This document shows, one piece after another, positions 16,362 through 25,241 of a stretch of DNA of 60,116 nt. Below the pieces are notes generated by a model. That model ran no database searches, had not been told where the DNA came from, and was given only the letters and a program-made list of their open reading frames with translations. Origin of the DNA: Cellvibrionaceae bacterium (GTDB lineage: Bacteria; Pseudomonadota; Gammaproteobacteria; Pseudomonadales; Cellvibrionaceae); NCBI GenBank assembly GCA_021151525.1, contig JAGKXD010000012.1, forward strand, positions 1 to 60,116. Direction: 5' to 3'. Made by a program: the position numbers and the translations under genes. Each line of letters starts with the position of its first letter. Position 1 is the stretch's first letter.

Positions 16362-19300
16362 ATGCTGATTCTGCGTGGCGCCCCCGCTCTTTCTAGTTTC
16401 CGTACCCAAAAACTGCTGAACACTGTGCAACAACAGGCTCCAGCCGTGACCGGGATTTCCTCTGAATTCGTGCATTTTGCCAATGTGTCTGCGCCTTTGA
16501 CGGATGCGCAAACCAATGTGCTGCAGCAGCTATTAACCTACGGCCCGAAAGTTGAGGGTGAAGTGAGTCACGAAGGTGAGCTTTTCCTCGTGGTTCCACG
16601 TTTGGGCACCATTTCTCCCTGGGCATCCAAAGCGACTGATATCGCCAAAAACACCGGCCTAGACAACATCAAACGCGTTGAACGCGGTGTTGCTTATTAT
16701 GTGCAAGGTGCAATTTCAGTGGCAGAGCGTGCAGCGATTACCGCAATTCTGCATGACCGCATGGTAGAAACTGTATTCGACAGCTTGGATGCCGCCGAGC
16801 AAATTTTCAGTTCACAAGAACCAGCACCGCAAACCAGTGTGGATATCTTGGGTGGTGGTCGCGATGCTTTAGTTGCTGCTAACAAATCCCTTGGCTTGGC
16901 TTTGGCTGACGATGAAATCGATTATTTAGTAGAGGCCTTCAAAGGCCTAGGTCGCAACCCGGTCGATGTTGAATTGATGATGTTTGCCCAAGCGAACTCA
17001 GAGCACTGCCGCCATAAAATCTTCAATGCCTCATGGACTATCGACGGCGTTGAGCAAGAGCGCAGCCTGTTCAAAATGATCCGCAACACCAACGAAGTTG
17101 GTGGTGAAGATGTACTTTCTGCCTATTCCGATAACGCGGCGGTTGTAGTTGGCCACGAAGCAGGGCGCTTCTATCCAAACCCTGAAACCAAGGCTTACGA
17201 ATACAACCAACAACCGATTCATATGCTGATGAAGGTTGAAACCCATAACCACCCAACCGCCATTTCGCCTTTCTCGGGCGCCGGTACAGGCTCGGGCGGC
17301 GAGATTCGCGATGAAGGTGCTGTAGGCCGTGGCTCCAAGCCAAAAGTTGGTCTGAACGGTTTTACTGTATCCAATTTACAGATTCCTGATTTTATCCAAC
17401 CGTGGGAACAAGACTACGGCAAGCCAGGCCGCATTGTGACTGCGCTCGACATCATGATCGACGGCCCTCTCGGCGGTGCAGCATTCAACAACGAATTCGG
17501 TCGCCCCAATATTTGCGGCTACTTCCGTACCTTTGAAGAAGACTTCGACGGCGAACGCCGCGGTTACCACAAGCCCATTATGTTGGCGGGCGGTTACGGC
17601 AATATCAAAGCAGAGCACATTGAGAAGCCGCCCTTTAAAGCGGGTTCAAAATTAGTTGTGCTCGGCGGCCCAGCGATGCTGATTGGCTTGGGCGGTGGTG
17701 CGGCTTCATCTATGGCTTCGGGGTCTTCATCTGAAGATTTAGATTTCGCTTCTGTCCAACGTCAAAACCCGGAAATTGAACGCCGCTGTCAGGAAGTGAT
17801 TGATAGCTGCTGGCAGCAGGGCGATAAAAACCCCATCGCGTTTATTCATGACGTAGGCGCGGGCGGTTTGTCCAACGCTTTCCCTGAGTTAGTAAAAGAC
17901 GGCGGCACTGGCGGCAAGTTTGAATTGCGTAATGTGCCCAACGACGAACCGGGCATGAGTCCTTTGGCGATTTGGTGTAACGAATCCCAAGAGCGTTATG
18001 TACTGGCGATCAAGCCAGAAGACTTGGCTCGTTTCGAGGCTATCTGTAAGCGCGAGCGCGCACCTTATGCTGTGGTAGGCGAGGCGACTGACGAGAAACA
18101 TCTGATCGTTAACGATAAGCACTTCGATGCAAAGCCGGTCGATTTGCCCATGTCTGTTCTCTTCGGCAAGCCACCAAAAATGCATCGTGTTGCTGAAAAA
18201 CACAAAGCGGCGGTGAGTGCGTTTTCTACTGAAGATATCAATATCAACGATGCCGCCGAGCGCGTGCTCAAGCACCCAGCTGTGGCGAGCAAAAGCTTCC
18301 TGATTACCATTGGTGACCGTTCGGTAACCGGTATGGTGGCGCGCGACCAAATGGTTGGCCCTTGGCAGGTGCCTGTTGCTGACGTTGCGGTAACTACCGT
18401 AAGTTACGACAGCACTAAAGGAGAAGCCATGAGCATGGGTGAGCGTACACCGCTTGCATTGTTGGATGGCCCAGCCTCTGGCCGCATGGCAATTGCTGAG
18501 GCAATTACTAATATCGCGGCGACGCGTATTGAAAAATTGTCGGACGTAAAGCTTTCTGCTAACTGGATGTGCGCTGCTGGCCACAAAGGCGAAGACGAGA
18601 AAATGTACCGCACCGTGCAAGCGGTGGGTATGGAATTGTGTCCTGAACTCGGCATCACTATCCCTGTGGGCAAAGACTCAATGTCTATGCGCACCGCGTG
18701 GCAAGAAAACGGTAAAGCGAAAGCGGTAACTGCGCCTTTATCTTTGGTAATTTCCGCGTTTGCTCCCGTTGTGGATGTTCGCCAAACGCTCACGCCACAA
18801 TTACGCACCGACAAAGGCGCGACTGATTTAATTTTGGTTGATCTCGGCAACGGAAAAAATCGTTTAGGCGGTTCGATTCTTGCGCAGGTTTACAACCAAA
18901 TGGGTGACGTGCCAGCTGATTTGGATTCAGGTGCACAACTCAAAGGTTTCTTTAATGCGATGCAAGCTAGCCTTGCTGCGAATGAAATTCTTGCTTACCA
19001 CGACCGCAGTGACGGTGGTTTGTTTGCAACTCTGGCTGAAATGGCTTTCGCGGGTCACGTAGGTGTTGATGTAAATCTTGACGGTCTTGGCGAAGATGCT
19101 CTCGCGGTTTTATTTAGCGAAGAGGCGGGTGCGGTGTTACAAGTTGCACGCGATAAATCTGCCGCAGTACAAGCGCGCTTCGCTGCAGCAGGTATCACTC
19201 ATGTAAAAGTGATCGGCCAATTAAATGGCGAAGACACTATTAGCATTTCGCAAAACGGCAGCAGCTTGTTTGATCAATCGCGTGCTGTATTGCAAAGCCT

Positions 19301-20234
19301 TTGGTCAGAAACCAGTTACCGTATTCAAGCTATGCGCGATAACCCTGCCTGCGCAAAATCTGAATTTGAAGGCATCTTAAAATCTGACCCGGGCTTGAGC
19401 GTAAAACTTTCTTACGATCAAAACGAAGACGTGGCAGCACCATTTATAAACACTGGCGTTCGTCCATCAATTGCAGTATTGCGCGAGCAGGGCGTAAATG
19501 GTCACGTAGAAATGGCAGCGGCATTTGATCGTGCAGGCTTCAAAGCTGTTGATGTTCATATGAGTGATTTGTTGTCTGGTCGTGTATCTTTGGAAACGTT
19601 CAAAGGCATAGTGGCTTGCGGTGGTTTCTCTTACGGTGATGTACTCGGCGCTGGCGAAGGTTGGTCAAAAACAATTTTGTTCAACAACAAGGTGCGTGAT
19701 GAGTTTGAACGATTCTTCCATCGCAATGACACCTTCAGTCTTGGTATTTGTAACGGTTGTCAAATGATGTCCAACCTGAAAAATTTAATTCCAGGTGCAG
19801 ATCACTGGCCGCGTTTTGTGCGTAACCTGTCTGAACAATTTGAAGCGCGTGTCGCTTTGGTGCAAGTGCAAGAGTCATCATCTGTTCTATTTAAAGGCAT
19901 GGCGGGTTCACATATGCCTGTTGCAGTTGCTCATGGCGAAGGCTATGCAGAATTTGCGAACGATGCAGCCTTAAATGCCTGTAATGAAAGTGGTACCGTT
20001 GCTTTACGTTTTATCGACAACCATTTGAATGCCACGGAAACTTATCCAGCAAACCCGAATGGCTCGCCACTGGGTATCACCAGCGTGTCTAGCAAAGATG
20101 GTCGTGCAACTATCATGATGCCGCATCCTGAGCGTGTATTCCGTGCGGTAAGCAATTCTTGGAAGCCAGATGATTGGAAGGATGACGGTGCATGGTTGCG
20201 TTTGTTTAGAAACGCACGTGTGTTTGTAGGTTAA
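16362..20234 (+). CDS. purL: Phosphoribosylformylglycinamidine synthase (large single-chain type)
   Basis: Fourth step of purine synthesis: converts FGAR, ATP and glutamine to FGAM. The 1290-residue length is that of the fused proteobacterial enzyme (E. coli 1295). Order: N-terminal PurS-like domain (1-150), linker, two ATP-grasp-like AIRS/PurM-type halves with NSEHCRHKIF and ETHNHPTAISPFSGAGTG near 210-310, and a C-terminal class I glutaminase with nucleophile Cys in LGICNGCQMM and the His/Glu of PHPERVFR. All catalytic parts are intact. The start at 16362 has GAGG eleven bases upstream. It is monocistronic, closed by a perfect terminator. purM and purN lie elsewhere in this window (52.7-54.4 kb). 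Confidence 0.97.
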   Translation: MLILRGAPALSSFRTQKLLNTVQQQAPAVTGISSEFVHFANVSAPLTDAQTNVLQQLLTYGPKVEGEVSHEGELFLVVPRLGTISPWASKATDIAKNTGLDNIKRVERGVAYYVQGAISVAERAAITAILHDRMVETVFDSLDAAEQIFSSQEPAPQTSVDILGGGRDALVAANKSLGLALADDEIDYLVEAFKGLGRNPVDVELMMFAQANSEHCRHKIFNASWTIDGVEQERSLFKMIRNTNEVGGEDVLSAYSDNAAVVVGHEAGRFYPNPETKAYEYNQQPIHMLMKVETHNHPTAISPFSGAGTGSGGEIRDEGAVGRGSKPKVGLNGFTVSNLQIPDFIQPWEQDYGKPGRIVTALDIMIDGPLGGAAFNNEFGRPNICGYFRTFEEDFDGERRGYHKPIMLAGGYGNIKAEHIEKPPFKAGSKLVVLGGPAMLIGLGGGAASSMASGSSSEDLDFASVQRQNPEIERRCQEVIDSCWQQGDKNPIAFIHDVGAGGLSNAFPELVKDGGTGGKFELRNVPNDEPGMSPLAIWCNESQERYVLAIKPEDLARFEAICKRERAPYAVVGEATDEKHLIVNDKHFDAKPVDLPMSVLFGKPPKMHRVAEKHKAAVSAFSTEDININDAAERVLKHPAVASKSFLITIGDRSVTGMVARDQMVGPWQVPVADVAVTTVSYDSTKGEAMSMGERTPLALLDGPASGRMAIAEAITNIAATRIEKLSDVKLSANWMCAAGHKGEDEKMYRTVQAVGMELCPELGITIPVGKDSMSMRTAWQENGKAKAVTAPLSLVISAFAPVVDVRQTLTPQLRTDKGATDLILVDLGNGKNRLGGSILAQVYNQMGDVPADLDSGAQLKGFFNAMQASLAANEILAYHDRSDGGLFATLAEMAFAGHVGVDVNLDGLGEDALAVLFSEEAGAVLQVARDKSAAVQARFAAAGITHVKVIGQLNGEDTISISQNGSSLFDQSRAVLQSLWSETSYRIQAMRDNPACAKSEFEGILKSDPGLSVKLSYDQNEDVAAPFINTGVRPSIAVLREQGVNGHVEMAAAFDRAGFKAVDVHMSDLLSGRVSLETFKGIVACGGFSYGDVLGAGEGWSKTILFNNKVRDEFERFFHRNDTFSLGICNGCQMMSNLKNLIPGADHWPRFVRNLSEQFEARVALVQVQESSSVLFKGMAGSHMPVAVAHGEGYAEFANDAALNACNESGTVALRFIDNHLNATETYPANPNGSPLGITSVSSKDGRATIMMPHPERVFRAVSNSWKPDDWKDDGAWLRLFRNARVFVG

Positions 20235-20252
20235 TTTTTCTACACTAATGCA

Positions 20253-20288
20253 AACAACAAAGGAGACTTAGGTCTCCTTTGTTGTTTT
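20253..20288. terminator. Terminator after purL
   Basis: Perfect 15-base arms, AACAACAAAGGAGAC (20253-20267) and its complement (20272-20286), with a TTAG loop and a T tail. It begins 18 bases after the purL stop. Confidence 0.9.
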
Positions 20289-20389
20289 TACTATAAAAAT
20301 AAATTGTTTAATTATTTGGCATTCTGACTGGTCGCCGCTAAAGTAAGCCTTGTGTTATTTAGGATGAATATTCAAGTGAGCGAGTTTTC

Positions 20390-21997
20390 ATGATGAAACA
20401 AAAGCTTGCCCGAGTTTTTTGGGTGTTGTTCGCAATCACGTCTTCAGTGCTTAGTTCTTACGCATGCGCTGTCGCAAAGCCGATTGAAGTTATCGATTTT
20501 CAGTTGCGTTGGCATCATCAATTCCAATTTGCAGGTTACTACGCTGCTGTCGAAAAAGGCTTTTATCGGGAAGAAGGTTTAGAGGTTCGTTTGCATGAGG
20601 CAGCGCAAGGAAAAACCCCGATTGGAGAAGTTTTAGCTGGCCGCGCCCAATATGCAGAATCTAATGCTGAAATTCTTTATGCCCGTTTGCAGGGGCAACC
20701 CCTTGTAGCGCTGGCCAGTATTTTCCAGCATTCCCCCTCTGTGTTATTGGTGCGCAAAGATTCCAATATCACCACGCCGCATGATCTTATTGGCAAAAGA
20801 ATTATGCTGTTGAATGCGCAGACTGATGCGGATTTTCATGCGATGTTGCGTCATGAGGGAATTAAACCAGATGCTATTGATATTGTCCCCAGCAGTTTGG
20901 ACTTTGAAGATTTTGTCTCTGGAAAAGTGGCCGCGTTTAATTCCTATCTTACCAACGAACCCTACATCCTCAATCAGCGCGGCATTGAATACAATGTGAT
21001 TAACCCTAGTGCCTACGGGATAGATTTCTACAGTGATATTTTGTTTACATCAGAACAAGAATTAAAAACGCATCCCGAACGTGTTGAGGCGTTTAGGCGC
21101 GCGACACTAAGAGGTTGGCGCTACGCTATGGATAATCCGGCGGAAATTATTGATCTTTTATTATTTAAATATCAGGTGCCTAAATCTCGTGAGCATTTAG
21201 AGTTTGAGGCTCGCGCCATGCGCGCACTAATTTTGCCTGATCTGGTGGAGATCGGGCATATGAATCCGGGGCGTTGGTTGCGCATGGCAGAGGCTTTCTC
21301 TGATGTTGGCATGGCAGATAAAAATTTTTCACTCGATGGATTTGTATATGATCCTAATCCACACGAAGTTAAAAAGCTAAAACGAACTGTTGTACTGATA
21401 AGTCTTGCAAGCGCCCTCAGTGTGATGATTGCGGCGTTATTTGGTTTTGGCTGGGTAAGATTGAGGCGCGAAATTGAACTTCGAAAATTGGCGGAAGAAG
21501 AGGTAAGAAAGCTTGCTTATAACGACCCATTAACGGGAATTGCCAATCGCAATACATTTATTCCCTATGCAAGTAAGCAATTGTTGGCTGCGCAGCGCAA
21601 CGATCAAAAAATTGCGCTCTGTTTTGTGGATCTAAACTTTTTTAAAAATATAAATGATAGTTATGGGCATGAAGCAGGCGATAAAGTTCTGATTCAAGTT
21701 GCCAAGGCGCTGTCGTCTTCAATAAGGGGCGCGGATATGGTTGCGCGTATCGGGGGCGACGAGTTTGTTGTTTTGCTTACAGATATAAACGGCATAGAGG
21801 ATACATCTCGAACTATTGCAAATATACATCGCGCTATATCACAAGGTTTAATGTTTAAAGATGTTGAGATTGTTGTCACTGCAAGCATTGGTGTGGCGAT
21901 ATTTCCAACTGATGGTATGGAGATAGACGAGCTTTTGTCGAAAGCAGATCAAGCTATGTTTAAAGATAAGTTGGCTCACAAAATGTTAAATTTGTAA
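20390..21997 (+). CDS. NMT1/THI5-like substrate-binding domain fused to GGDEF diguanylate cyclase
   Basis: A 535-residue membrane sensor. A signal peptide (about 1-27) precedes a periplasmic binding domain of the NMT1/THI5-like type (about 30-315), recognised by LRWHHQFQFAGYYAA and EKGFYREEGLEV. One membrane helix (about 330-350) leads to a cytoplasmic GGDEF domain (about 368-535). The active site is RIGGDEF near residue 455, and RGAD five residues before it is a c-di-GMP inhibitory (I) site. The protein should therefore make c-di-GMP in response to a ligand bound outside the inner membrane. The THI5-like fold often binds thiamine-precursor pyrimidines, but the ligand cannot be set from sequence. 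It is monocistronic, between purL and a convergent TonB-like gene. Confidence 0.88.
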   Translation: MMKQKLARVFWVLFAITSSVLSSYACAVAKPIEVIDFQLRWHHQFQFAGYYAAVEKGFYREEGLEVRLHEAAQGKTPIGEVLAGRAQYAESNAEILYARLQGQPLVALASIFQHSPSVLLVRKDSNITTPHDLIGKRIMLLNAQTDADFHAMLRHEGIKPDAIDIVPSSLDFEDFVSGKVAAFNSYLTNEPYILNQRGIEYNVINPSAYGIDFYSDILFTSEQELKTHPERVEAFRRATLRGWRYAMDNPAEIIDLLLFKYQVPKSREHLEFEARAMRALILPDLVEIGHMNPGRWLRMAEAFSDVGMADKNFSLDGFVYDPNPHEVKKLKRTVVLISLASALSVMIAALFGFGWVRLRREIELRKLAEEEVRKLAYNDPLTGIANRNTFIPYASKQLLAAQRNDQKIALCFVDLNFFKNINDSYGHEAGDKVLIQVAKALSSSIRGADMVARIGGDEFVVLLTDINGIEDTSRTIANIHRAISQGLMFKDVEIVVTASIGVAIFPTDGMEIDELLSKADQAMFKDKLAHKMLNL

Positions 21998-22017
21998 GCA
22001 AACATTTCTCCGCGCAA

Positions 22018-22050
22018 AACAATAAAGGAGGCTAGGCCTCCTTTATTGTT
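22018..22050. terminator. Bidirectional terminator, GGDEF gene / TonB-like gene
   Basis: Perfect 15-base arms AACAATAAAGGAGGC (22018-22032) and GCCTCCTTTATTGTT (22036-22050) around a three-base loop, lying between two convergent stops. A runs and T runs allow use in both directions. Confidence 0.9.
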
Positions 22051-22066
22051 TTAAACCGTTTTGAAT

Positions 22067-22678
22067 TTAACGTTTTGCATCCTCCAAGCGCCACACCATT
22101 TTGGTTTGGTGCCAGCAGGCAACTGCTTTGTCACCTTCCATGCAAGGCGTGAATGCCCAGTTGCGCAATGCGTGTTTTATTGCCGCATCATCCAAGCGAG
22201 TAGAGCCACTGGAGGAAAATACTGTGGCTTCAGTAACGCGTCCATCGGTATTAACAAAAAGTTTTAAACCTGTAATGCCTTCTTCACCTAAGCGCGATGC
22301 TGCTGATGGGTAATCAGGTTTAGTTGCTCTTATGAGTCTAGGTTTTGTCATGCTAACAGTTGGAATAACTGGATCACCGCCACCAGTTTTGCCGTCGGGT
22401 GGTGGAGGAAGCGAGTCATCAAATTTTAGTGGTGCGGTATCAACCGGGTCTCTGTGGAATACATTACTTGTATCTACAACAACTTCTTGTGGATCGAGTT
22501 TTTCAGGAGGGATGACTTTTTCTTGAGTAGGAGTAAGAGTGATGTGCTCAGGAATAAACTTGGTAATAGCGCTCCCTAACCCATTAGCGAGCCCCCAAAT
22601 CAATAACACATGAAAGGCAATAACAATAAATATTCCAAGGGATTTCTGCTGGGTATTTTGTTGAACATGATATGACAT
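22067..22678 (-). CDS. TonB-family energy transducer
   Basis: A 203-residue inner-membrane protein with one N-terminal anchor (about 13-33), a proline-rich periplasmic stretch (about 45-100, including DSLPPPPDGKTGGGDP) and a C-terminal TonB domain (about 110-203) with DYPSAASRLGEEGITGLKLFVNTDG... and AIKHALRNWAFTPC. It should carry proton-motive energy to TonB-dependent receptors in the outer membrane. The C-terminal Cys pair (about 184 and 191) is unusual for TonB. ExbB and ExbD are not adjacent, so it would have to use a complex encoded elsewhere. The TonB receptor at 38.3 kb is a possible but unproven partner. Confidence 0.82.
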   Translation of the reverse strand: MSYHVQQNTQQKSLGIFIVIAFHVLLIWGLANGLGSAITKFIPEHITLTPTQEKVIPPEKLDPQEVVVDTSNVFHRDPVDTAPLKFDDSLPPPPDGKTGGGDPVIPTVSMTKPRLIRATKPDYPSAASRLGEEGITGLKLFVNTDGRVTEATVFSSSGSTRLDDAAIKHALRNWAFTPCMEGDKAVACWHQTKMVWRLEDAKR

Positions 22679-22762
22679 ATTTTTCTACCATTTATAAGAG
22701 TTTGACCTGCAAGAGAAATGGTATTTTTAGAAACAAACTATCCAGTACTGCGGTAGTTGTTC

Positions 22763-23023
22763 CTACCATTTCACGGAGTTTGCACCCAAGTAAAAATCTA
22801 CCTGAGTAAGCTGAGTATAGTCACGATTGGTAACATGCAAACATTTCTTTACATGCGCTTTAGACTCTTTAGGCTCAAGTAATGGGTTAGATATACACAT
22901 AATTCGGTGTTTGGCGGCTGGTAAAGGGCAATTATTTTTAATTCGGGTAGGATTTACACGGGAACAATCTTTAACAAAAAACATCTTAGTTAACACATAT
23001 TCCAAGCGTGTTTTGTGGTCCAA
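22763..23023 (-). CDS. Possible small cysteine-containing protein, uncertain
   Basis: An 86-residue frame (TTG start; an ATG at 22984 would give 73 residues) in the 409-base gap between the TonB-like gene and the lipoprotein gene. It has four spaced Cys residues and a varied, protein-like composition (DCSRVNPTRIKNNCPLPAAK, then SNPLLEPKESKAHVKKC). Codon choice looks like that of its neighbours. Against it: no clear ribosome site at either start, no signal peptide, no family I recognise. It could be a real small gene, a decayed 3' fragment, or chance. Confidence 0.3.
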   Translation of the reverse strand: MDHKTRLEYVLTKMFFVKDCSRVNPTRIKNNCPLPAAKHRIMCISNPLLEPKESKAHVKKCLHVTNRDYTQLTQVDFYLGANSVKW

Positions 23024-23087
23024 TAGGTAACTGCAAAACCTATAACAACAGTGCCGTCCATTGGCGAGGCACTTTCAGGAGAGCATT

Positions 23088-23753
23088 ATGAAGTCCCCCA
23101 TTTTTATAGCGGTAATAGCATTGAGTTTAAGCGCCTGCGGTTACCTCAAACCTCATGAAAAGGCGACCCAAAACCTCTCGCTGCAAGCGGGATTGGTGGC
23201 TGTTCATAAGCCGCATTTTGATGCCTCCTATGTTTTACCAAACGCTAATCTTGGTCAGTACAAAAAAATTATCCTCAGTGATTTGGATTTATCAGCAACT
23301 AAAATTCTCAAGCCGGCAACATCGCGTCCGTTTGACGAACCGTGGGAGCTGAATAACGATGACAAAAAATACTACCAAGAGAAATATGCAAAGGCTGCGC
23401 AAAAATATTTGTTTGAAGATGGTGGTTACGCATCAGCAAGTACTCCCGCCGCAGATACCTTGATGCTGAAAACAAAAATTACGGATATTGCCCCTTTAGC
23501 CTCTAAAGATGATTTAAAAGGTCGCCCGAATTTGATGGTGGTTTACAGTGAAGGTTTTGGGCGAATGACGATTGCATTTGAGTTGTATGATTCTGTTTCT
23601 AATAAATTGGTTTTGGCGACCAGCGATGAACATGATCTCGGTACTTTTTGGGAAAGAAATAATCGTGTGCAAAATAATTACCAAATTAAGTTGGCGTTCG
23701 ATTTCTGGTTGAAAAACTTGAAAGACGAATTGCAGCAAGTAGCTAAAAAATAA
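23088..23753 (+). CDS. Predicted outer-membrane lipoprotein, possibly DUF3313-like
   Basis: A 221-residue lipoprotein. The ATG at 23088 is chosen over the open frame from 23061 because AGGAGA lies upstream and it begins directly with a lipoprotein signal ending LSAC, lipidated Cys17. The mature protein has alternating short strands and polar helices and the segment YKKIILSDLDLSATKIL. From memory this resembles DUF3313-type lipoproteins, but I hold that call weakly. Asp is not at position +2, so export to the outer membrane is likely. It is single-cistron with its own terminator. Function unknown. Confidence 0.75.
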   Translation: MKSPIFIAVIALSLSACGYLKPHEKATQNLSLQAGLVAVHKPHFDASYVLPNANLGQYKKIILSDLDLSATKILKPATSRPFDEPWELNNDDKKYYQEKYAKAAQKYLFEDGGYASASTPAADTLMLKTKITDIAPLASKDDLKGRPNLMVVYSEGFGRMTIAFELYDSVSNKLVLATSDEHDLGTFWERNNRVQNNYQIKLAFDFWLKNLKDELQQVAKK

Positions 23754-23783
23754 ATTGGATTAATTCTTGCTGTTAATACTGGA

Positions 23784-23812
23784 AAAGCCGAGCATGGCTC
23801 GGCTTTCTTGTT
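23784..23812 (+). terminator. Terminator after the lipoprotein gene
   Basis: AAAGCCGAGC (23784-23793) and GCTCGGCTTT (23797-23806), perfect 10-base arms with an ATG loop, followed by a T-rich tail. Confidence 0.8.
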
Positions 23813-23854
23813 TTGGGTATACTGCGATCACTCGCAAATCATTAAGGTTATCCC

Positions 23855-24328
23855 ATGTCGCAACTAGAAAATTTCCCCATCGCTGAATTGTCTGTTGGCT
23901 TGTCTAAAACTTACAGCAAAACTCTCACAGAAAAAGATGTGATTTTATTTGCCGCTTGTTCGGGTGATGTAAATCCTGTGCATCTCGATAAGGCTTACGC
24001 CGCCACTACACCTTTTGGCGAACCTATTGCACACGGTATGTGGACGGGTGCTTTGGTATCAGCAGCAATTGCCACTCAATTGCCTGGGCCTGGTTCTGTT
24101 TATCGCAGCCAAAGTCTCAATTTCAAACATCCAGTAAAGATTGGTGACACAGTAGCTGTGACGCTAACCATTAGCGAAATTAAAGAACGTGTGAAATTAA
24201 TTACGCTGGATTGCGAAGCGCATAATCAAGACGGGAAATTAATTGCGAAGGGTGTTGCAGAAGTGATTGCGCCGAGTGAAAAGCAAATTATTGCTGCGCC
24301 AGTGTTGCCGGAAATTGTGATTGGTTAA
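23855..24328 (+). CDS. MaoC-like (R)-specific enoyl-CoA hydratase
   Basis: A 157-residue hot-dog-fold protein of the MaoC/PhaJ type, which hydrates trans-2-enoyl-CoA to (R)-3-hydroxyacyl-CoA. The hydratase-2 signature is clear: DVILFAACSGDVNPVHLDKAYA, with the catalytic Asp and His in D-x4-H, followed by FGEPIAHGMW. Single-domain length fits PhaJ-like enzymes that feed beta-oxidation intermediates toward polyhydroxyalkanoate or lipid synthesis. No PHA synthase is in this window. It ends 25 bases before the composite palindrome. Confidence 0.88.
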   Translation: MSQLENFPIAELSVGLSKTYSKTLTEKDVILFAACSGDVNPVHLDKAYAATTPFGEPIAHGMWTGALVSAAIATQLPGPGSVYRSQSLNFKHPVKIGDTVAVTLTISEIKERVKLITLDCEAHNQDGKLIAKGVAEVIAPSEKQIIAAPVLPEIVIG

Positions 24329-24353
24329 TTAATCTGCTGTGTGCTGTTAAATA

Positions 24354-24496
24354 GGGAATCGTCATCCTCGCGAAGCGGGGATCCAGCTTTTAAAACTATT
24401 TGAATGGCAGGGATAATGAAGTCGTCTCGCTCCCAAGCTCTAGCTTGGGAATGAGTTGAAGAGCTGGATCCCCGCTACGCGAGGATGACGACTCCC
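24354..24496. repeat. Composite REP-like palindrome (143 bp), copy 4
   Basis: Outer arms of 35 bases (24354-24388 and 24462-24496) pair with only two mismatches and contain the same GTCGTCATCC/GGATGACGAC core as the single copies. Inside is a separate perfect hairpin, TCCCAAGCT (24431-24439) and AGCTTGGGA (24442-24450). The whole unit fills the space between the convergent hydratase gene and rnt. Confidence 0.9.
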
Positions 24497-24523
24497 CAAA
24501 AAAATTTAAATCATCTAAAAAAC

Positions 24524-25198
24524 TTATTCCGCCTCTTCGTCTTCTTCACATGCAGCAGCAATCGGCCAGCCACCAAACTCTTTCCATTTGTTCACGATAA
24601 AACAAAATAAATCTGCAGTCTTTTCGGCATCGTAAGCAGCGGAGTGTGCGGCGCTGTTGCTGAATTCTAAGCCTGCGCAGCGACAGGCTTTTGCGAGAAC
24701 TGTTTGCCCAAAGGCGAGGCCTGCGAGCGTGGCGGTATCAAACACGCTGAAGGGATGAAAAGGGTTGCGTTTAATATCGCAGCGTTCAACAGCAGCATTT
24801 AAAAAATTTAAATCGAAATGTGCGTTGTGCCCAACGACTACAGCGCGCGTGCAGCCATTTTCTTTTACAGAGCGACGCACAGCTTGCATCATATCGGTTA
24901 ATGCCATTAATTCCGGCTCGGCCATGCGGTCTGGGCTGTCTAAATCGATTCCGGTGAAATCCAAAGCTGCTTTTTCAATATTGGAACCTTCAAAGGGTTC
25001 AATATGAAATGCGAAGGTTTCATGGCGATGCAAAAGACCATCTTCATCAATACGCACAGTGACGGCTGCGATTTCAAGCAGGGCATCAGTTTGCGAATTA
25101 AAGCCGCCAGTTTCCACATCAATAATCACGGGCAAGAAACCGCGAAAACGTTGGGCTAAGGGCGAAGATGGATCTTTTTGATTTTCTGGTGGATTCAC
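24524..25198 (-). CDS. rnt: Ribonuclease T
   Basis: A 224-residue DEDDh 3'-5' exoribonuclease that trims tRNA CCA ends and the 3' ends of stable RNAs. The exonuclease motifs are present: Exo I DVETGG near residue 27, Exo II NAHFDLNF near 124, and Exo III HSAAYDAEKTA near 181, with the DEDDh His. The N-terminus GFLPVIIDVETGGFNSQTDA is characteristic of RNase T rather than the DnaQ subunit. The C-terminus is acidic (EEDEEAE). It lies 43 bases after pyrC on the same strand, as in Pseudomonas, and is probably co-transcribed. Confidence 0.94.
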   Translation of the reverse strand: MNPPENQKDPSSPLAQRFRGFLPVIIDVETGGFNSQTDALLEIAAVTVRIDEDGLLHRHETFAFHIEPFEGSNIEKAALDFTGIDLDSPDRMAEPELMALTDMMQAVRRSVKENGCTRAVVVGHNAHFDLNFLNAAVERCDIKRNPFHPFSVFDTATLAGLAFGQTVLAKACRCAGLEFSNSAAHSAAYDAEKTADLFCFIVNKWKEFGGWPIAAACEEDEEAE

Positions 25199-25241
25199 TA
25201 GGATGCCTTAATTACTGAATCTTAAATTCGACAAAAATAAC

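Noticed and set aside
17889..18620. 243-codon open frame on the minus strand inside purL
   Set aside because: It lies wholly within the well-supported purL gene, has no family features and is rich in His/Arg/Ser as antisense shadows of this codon usage are.
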